From NCBI GenBank assembly GCA_003242115.1, contig QBMP01000160.1:1-10056 (forward strand): a stretch of 10,056 nucleotides of DNA, given 5' to 3'. The translations under genes and the position numbers were made by a program. Source of the DNA: Phormidesmis priestleyi. Lineage in GTDB: Bacteria; Cyanobacteriota; Cyanobacteriia; Phormidesmidales; Phormidesmidaceae. The notes under the pieces are model-generated. The model searched no databases, was not told where the DNA came from, and worked only from the letters and a program-made list of their open reading frames with translations. Below, piece after piece: positions 6,464 to 10,056 of this stretch (position 1 is its first letter; each line of letters opens with the position of its first letter).

Positions 6464-8860
6464 TTAGGGACGGCGACGGTTGAAGCGCTGCTTTAAATCT
6501 TCAGGGTTAAGGGCGGCGCTTTGTTCAGAAGACGCCTTTGGCAAAGACTCTTTCGACGAAATCGGCGCTGAAGTAGCTGGTTTGAACACCGGTTTGGCAG
6601 ATGGTTTAGTAGACAGTTTAAACGCAGAAGTCGCTGTTTTGCTAGGCTTTGATTGCTCAGCCGCGTTGGCGCGCTCATGTCCACCGATTTTCATACTTAG
6701 ACCAACCCGCTTCAGCTTTTCCTGTATCTCTAACACCTGAACTTTGACAATTTGGCCCACCTGCACAATCTCTTTGGGATCTTTAACAAATTTATCAGCC
6801 ATTTGTGAGACATGTACGAGTCCGTCTTGATGCACACCGATATCAACAAATGCACCAAAGTTAGCCACGTTTGTAACAATGCCTTCCAGAACCATGCCGG
6901 TTCGTAAATCACTGATTTCATGGATGCCGTCAGCGAAAGTTGCGTAGGTAAACTGGGCTCTAGGGTCGCGGCCTGGTTTTTCTAACTCGGTTAAAATATC
7001 TCTTAGAGTCGGTTCTCCCACTGTCTCAGTGACATAATTTTTAAGATTAACCTGCTTGAGCTTAGTGCCTGCTTGAGAAATCTTTTTGAGCGGTAGCTGG
7101 AGATCTTGAGCTATAGCTTTAACCACGCTGTAGCTTTCAGGATGCACAGCGGTATTATCCAGCGGATTATCCCCTTCGCGAATGCGTAAAAAACCAGCGG
7201 CTTGTTCATAGGCTTTGGGGCCGAGCTTAGCAACTTTTTTCAGGGTTTTGCGATCGCAAAACCGCCCGACTTCATCCCGAAAAGTCACAATGTTGTGAGC
7301 GATCGCACTGCTCACTCCCGACACATACCGCAACAGCTCCCGTGAGGCCGTATTCAAATCCACACCCACATAGTTCACACAGCTTTCGACCGTTTCATCG
7401 AGCTTTTGCTTCAGCCGCTTTTGATCAACATCGTGCTGATATTGCCCCACCCCAATTGATTTAGGGTCGAGCTTAACCAGTTCGGCCAGCGGATCTTGCA
7501 GGCGACGAGCGATGCTGATGGCGCCGCGTACCGTGATATCGAGATTCGGAAATTCTGCAATAGCGACCTCGCTGGCCGAATAAATCGACGCCCCCGACTC
7601 ATTTACCATCACCTTAGTCGGGCGCTGATCAGGCGGCATTGGCAACGCGGCAATCACCTCTGCAACAAATTTATCCGTCTCCCGACTCGCTGTGCCATTG
7701 CCGATGGCCACCAGCGCAATTTTGTACGTAGTGATTAGTCTGGCCAGCACTTTGCCAGCCTCCAATCGCTTGCTTTGCCCGGAGTGCGGAAAGATCGCTT
7801 CATAGGCTAAAAACTGACCTGTTTCACTTACCGCCGCCACCTTGCAGCCCGTCCGAAACCCCGGATCAACGCCCAGCGTCGGCTTCATGCCAGCGGGCGC
7901 AGATAGCATCAGGTTTCGCAAATTATCAGCAAACGTCTGAATTGATTCTTCATCAGCCCAAGCTTTTTTCTCCGCGATCACTTCATTCGTGAGTGAGGTT
8001 TTCATCAGCCGGTTAAAGCCATCTTTCGCCATCGCTGCATAAAGTTGAACAATTTCTGGCGCTTTCGTTTTTAGCTGAGCGCTCAGCAAATAATCCAACA
8101 CTTCGGCTTCATCAAAATTCAAAGAGAGTTTGAGCACGCCTTCACTGTCTCCGCGCAGCAGGGCCAGCAAATTGTGCGGTGCAATCTTGCTCACCGAGAC
8201 CTGATAGCTACGGTACATTTCATACTTTGTCGTACCTTCAGCGTAGTTAGCTTTCACGCTAGAGACAAACTGCCCTTTTCTCAAAAAAAGCTGGCGTACA
8301 TAGGCCCGTAAGGGAGCCTGCTCAGCCATTGTCTCAGCCAAAATATCTGCCGCGCCCTGAAGCGCTTCGTCAACCGTAGCGACAGCTTCACTCAAATAAC
8401 CCTCAGCCAAACCAGTCAATGAAGGGAATGGGCGCGGCTGATGAGTTTGATGGTTCAGCTCAGCGATCGCTACGGCCAAAGGCGCGAGTCCCTTTTCTTT
8501 GGCAATAGTAGCGCGAGTACGACGCTTGGGCTTGTACGGCAAGTACAGATCTTCTAATTCTGTTTTGCTCATGCAGCGCTCAATGCTGGCCTGCAATTGC
8601 GGGGTGAGGGCGTCCTGTTTGGCGATCGCCGTCAAAATCGCCTGCCGCCGCGCCGCTAATTCGCTCAAATAGTCATAGCGCTCTGCAATTTGCCGTAGCT
8701 GCACCTCATCTAGCTCGCCGGTTCGCTCTTTGCGATAGCGGGCGATAAAAGGCACCGTAGCGCCTTCTTCAAACAGCGCTAGTGCCGCTTCTACCTGCTT
8801 GCGATGGACAACAGAATCCGGGCTTGATAAATCTGCGGCAATTAGATGAGCGACATCCAT
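6464..8860 (-). CDS. tex: Tex family S1 RNA-binding protein
   Basis: A 798-residue Tex (YhgF) homologue of normal length. Family members are cytoplasmic nucleic-acid-binding proteins linked to transcription; the precise role in cyanobacteria is not established. In order: the N-terminal helical Tex region with VPFIARYRKERTGELDE (36-52) and LEDLYLPYKPKRRTRA (102-117); the YqgF/RNase H-like domain at about 325-455 with LGVDPGFRTGCK and NESGASIYSASEVA; helix-hairpin-helix segments at about 495-570 with GVDLNTASRELLRYVSG; and an S1 domain at about 652-725 with GIVTNVANFGAFVDIGVHQD. A basic, Ser/Lys/Pro-rich tail of about 70 residues ends FNRRRP. It appears intact. No Shine-Dalgarno sequence is visible before the ATG at 8858-8860, and an in-frame TAA lies a few codons upstream. 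It converges on cphB and diverges from the hydrolase relic. Confidence 0.95.
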   Translation of the reverse strand: MDVAHLIAADLSSPDSVVHRKQVEAALALFEEGATVPFIARYRKERTGELDEVQLRQIAERYDYLSELAARRQAILTAIAKQDALTPQLQASIERCMSKTELEDLYLPYKPKRRTRATIAKEKGLAPLAVAIAELNHQTHQPRPFPSLTGLAEGYLSEAVATVDEALQGAADILAETMAEQAPLRAYVRQLFLRKGQFVSSVKANYAEGTTKYEMYRSYQVSVSKIAPHNLLALLRGDSEGVLKLSLNFDEAEVLDYLLSAQLKTKAPEIVQLYAAMAKDGFNRLMKTSLTNEVIAEKKAWADEESIQTFADNLRNLMLSAPAGMKPTLGVDPGFRTGCKVAAVSETGQFLAYEAIFPHSGQSKRLEAGKVLARLITTYKIALVAIGNGTASRETDKFVAEVIAALPMPPDQRPTKVMVNESGASIYSASEVAIAEFPNLDITVRGAISIARRLQDPLAELVKLDPKSIGVGQYQHDVDQKRLKQKLDETVESCVNYVGVDLNTASRELLRYVSGVSSAIAHNIVTFRDEVGRFCDRKTLKKVAKLGPKAYEQAAGFLRIREGDNPLDNTAVHPESYSVVKAIAQDLQLPLKKISQAGTKLKQVNLKNYVTETVGEPTLRDILTELEKPGRDPRAQFTYATFADGIHEISDLRTGMVLEGIVTNVANFGAFVDIGVHQDGLVHVSQMADKFVKDPKEIVQVGQIVKVQVLEIQEKLKRVGLSMKIGGHERANAAEQSKPSKTATSAFKLSTKPSAKPVFKPATSAPISSKESLPKASSEQSAALNPEDLKQRFNRRRP

Positions 8861-8962
8861 AAAGTCATATTAATAAATATTGATCTGAATCTTACCACTC
8901 CTCAACAGACAACTATTTTTGCTATCTCAGTAAAAATAATACTAACATCAGAAATCTGTACG

Positions 8963-8990
8963 AACGTGACGTTTGACATAACGTTTGGCA
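8963..8990. promoter_or_regulatory. Palindrome and direct repeat upstream of the hydrolase relic
   Basis: AACGT-G-ACGTT at 8963-8973 is a perfect 11-bp palindrome. ACGTTTGACA (8969-8978) is repeated as ACGTTTGGCA (8981-8990), 12 bp apart. A TTGACA at 8973-8978 matches a -35 box, but a normally spaced -10 would fall on the start codon. It may be an operator for the tex/hydrolase divergent region; this is inference. Confidence 0.35.
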
Positions 8991-8994
8991 GTGT

Positions 8995-9543
8995 ATGGAA
9001 GCAGACATGACCCAAATTACAACAGCGCCTGCGGTGAATGCGCCTACCAACACCTATTTGCTGAGCTTCCAGCAGGGCTATATCAATGCGCCTCTGCTGA
9101 TTTATCTGCCAGGACTAGACGAAACCGGAAAAGCGCTGATCTCATTGCAGACAGCCAGTTTTGAGCAAGATTTCAACGTTCGCAGCTTAGTGATTCCGCC
9201 CGACGATCTCGATGATTGGAATTTACTGGCGACAGCGGCGATCGCACTGATCAAAAATGAGCTGGCAAAGATGCCCGCCCAAATGCCCGTATACCTGTGC
9301 GGAGAGTCTTTTGGCGGCTGTTTGGCGCTCAAGATACTCTTGAAATCTCAGGTCAAATCTCAGGGGCTTTTTGAACGAGTTGTTTTAGTCAATCCTGCCT
9401 CTTCTTTTCACCGGGTGCCGTGGCTAAATTTAGGTTCTAGACTGTTCCCACTAATTCCCGCACCGCTTTACGGATTTTCGTCTAGCCTGCCTGTTGTTGA
9501 TTTCCTAGCACCGCCTGATCGGATTTTGACCTTCGGTCAATGA
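8995..9543 (+). CDS. Alpha/beta hydrolase, N-terminal part of a disrupted gene
   Basis: A 182-residue frame resembling cyanobacterial alpha/beta hydrolases. Visible motifs are LLIYLPGLDETGKAL (34-48, oxyanion region), VIPPDDLDDW (66-75), the nucleophile elbow CGESFGG with S105, and VLVNPASSFHRVPWL (130-144). The family normally runs to about 280-300 residues; this frame ends at a TGA just after APPDRIL. The conserved C-terminus continues in another frame at once. Dropping a single base near 9529 joins the two as DRILPSVNEVYRLARIF, the usual family sequence around the acid residue. The two annotated starts are ATG 8995 and ATG 9007; the second has GGAAG five bases upstream and is likelier. The substrate cannot be told from sequence; esterase or acyltransferase activity is possible. 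The product is probably inactive as read because the catalytic His is lost. Confidence 0.8.
   Translation: MEADMTQITTAPAVNAPTNTYLLSFQQGYINAPLLIYLPGLDETGKALISLQTASFEQDFNVRSLVIPPDDLDDWNLLATAAIALIKNELAKMPAQMPVYLCGESFGGCLALKILLKSQVKSQGLFERVVLVNPASSFHRVPWLNLGSRLFPLIPAPLYGFSSSLPVVDFLAPPDRILTFGQ
9343..9366 (+). repeat. 12-bp duplication in the hydrolase gene
   Basis: AAATCTCAGGTC (9343-9354) is followed by AAATCTCAGGGG (9355-9366), encoding KSQVKSQG near residues 117-124. It adds four residues in frame after the nucleophile helix and may be another sign of relaxed constraint. Confidence 0.75.
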
Positions 9544-9691
9544 AGTTTATCGGTTGGCCCGGATTTTTCCGCGATCGCAAGTCGTCATTTTGCCTCACAG
9601 CGGCCACGCCTGCCTGGTCGAAAACGGCGTTAACCTGGATGAGATCATGCGAGCCCATCACTTCATACCTCCTTCCATCATTTCTATTTAG
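9530..9691 (+). pseudogene. Out-of-frame C-terminal remnant of the alpha/beta hydrolase
   Basis: From 9530 the +1 frame encodes 53 residues ending at a TAG (9689-9691): PSVNEVYRLARIFPRSQ, VVILPHSGHACLVENG and VNLDEIMRAHHFI. This is the family's usual C-terminus, with the catalytic His of the GHACL motif at 9605-9607. It has no start of its own and is separated from the upstream part by one extra base. Joined to 178 upstream residues it would make 231, well short of the family, so about 50-80 residues (lid and strand region between PASSF and the acid residue) also seem to be missing. Confidence 0.8.
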
Positions 9692-10056
9692 CGATTGATC
9701 GCAGAAGGGACAGTCCAGTACTCATTGCCCAACTCAATACCCTATACCCTAGATGAGGGCTCATGCACTTCTTTAGTTCCCGACCGAATCACCGAGGCTC
9801 CTTGACATTTTTATATCCTTTATAATGAGAACTGCTGTGGCAGAAATTTTAGCCTGTGCAATTGATCCATATAGATAATCTTGAATTAGATCATCTCGAA
9901 AATCACTATAAGGGCTATGGAATTAAGTCGCTTCCAATTTGAATCACGCCTAAAAATCATTCTCACCACGAACCACAAACGATAGATATATCCTAGAAAT
10001 GTACCTTTAGAAAGGGATAGCACATTTAGCGCTTGGCAAGATCCGGGTGACAAAGG
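9692..10056. other. 365-bp AT-richer tail without a recognisable gene
   Basis: I find no supportable gene here. TTGACA (9802-9807) and TATAAT (9821-9826) are both perfect sigma-70 hexamers, but the 13-bp spacer is too short for a standard promoter. ATACCCT occurs twice in tandem near 9739-9752. A minus-strand frame is open from the right edge to a stop at 9886-9888 (56 residues). It could be the end of a gene outside the window but resembles nothing I know. Confidence 0.5.

Larger units (their letters stand above)
314..9578. repeat. HIP1 octamers (GCGATCGC), at least 14 scattered copies
   Basis: Copies start at 314, 2041, 2276, 2297, 2714, 2993, 3698, 4689, 7250, 7299, 8463, 8622, 9238 and 9571. 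Random expectation in 10 kb is well under one. Such density is typical of many cyanobacterial genomes and supports vertical residence of this region. None falls within the cphB gene. Confidence 0.95.

Noticed and set aside
8897..8904. ACTCCTCA resembling the conserved core of the cyanobacterial small RNA Yfr1
   Set aside because: The core continues differently from the usual ACTCCTCACAC, and no flanking stem or terminator is visible.
9802..9826. Strong sigma-70 promoter (TTGACA/TATAAT)
   Set aside because: The spacer is 13 bp instead of 16-18, and no gene follows within the window.

Overview
The window looks like chromosomal DNA from a cyanobacterium. At least 14 copies of the octamer GCGATCGC (HIP1) are present, far above chance and a cyanobacterial hallmark. 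The gene content agrees: a DUF1822 protein beside a sigma-like protein, a TPR-CHAT protein, a cyanophycinase and a cyanobacterial-type alpha/beta hydrolase. Genus cannot be fixed from this sequence alone. No rRNA, tRNA, CRISPR array or intact mobile element was seen.

Left part (1-5287). Two minus-strand genes, a sigma-70-like protein (1060-1755) followed by a DUF1822 protein that runs off the left edge (1-867), face away from a plus-strand 933-residue TPR-CHAT protein (2486-5287). The CHAT domain has a caspase-like His/Cys pair (H798, C840). The 730-bp divergent spacer holds a bulged hairpin and a block of four 11-bp repeats just upstream of the CHAT gene. Both the DUF1822 and CHAT genes carry in-frame short tandem repeats. 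This sigma-like/DUF1822/CHAT group is the best candidate here for a poorly described system, probably a protease-like effector with a regulator. That role is inference.

Middle part (5288-8860). A cyanophycinase gene (cphB, 5536-6447) has an intact S51-type active site. It is preceded by a perfect GTA-N8-TAC box with a -10-like hexamer, which suggests control by the nitrogen regulator NtcA. It converges, with a 16-bp gap, on a full-length tex gene (6464-8860, minus strand). No cyanophycin synthetase is present in the window.

Right part (8861-10056). Divergent from tex lies an alpha/beta hydrolase gene that appears to be a decaying relic. Its reading frame stops at 9543, while the conserved C-terminus, including the catalytic GHACL histidine motif, continues out of frame to 9691. 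The region between the two normally conserved parts also looks internally deleted. The last 365 bp are AT-richer and hold no gene I can support, only a promoter-like pair of hexamers with an unusual spacing.
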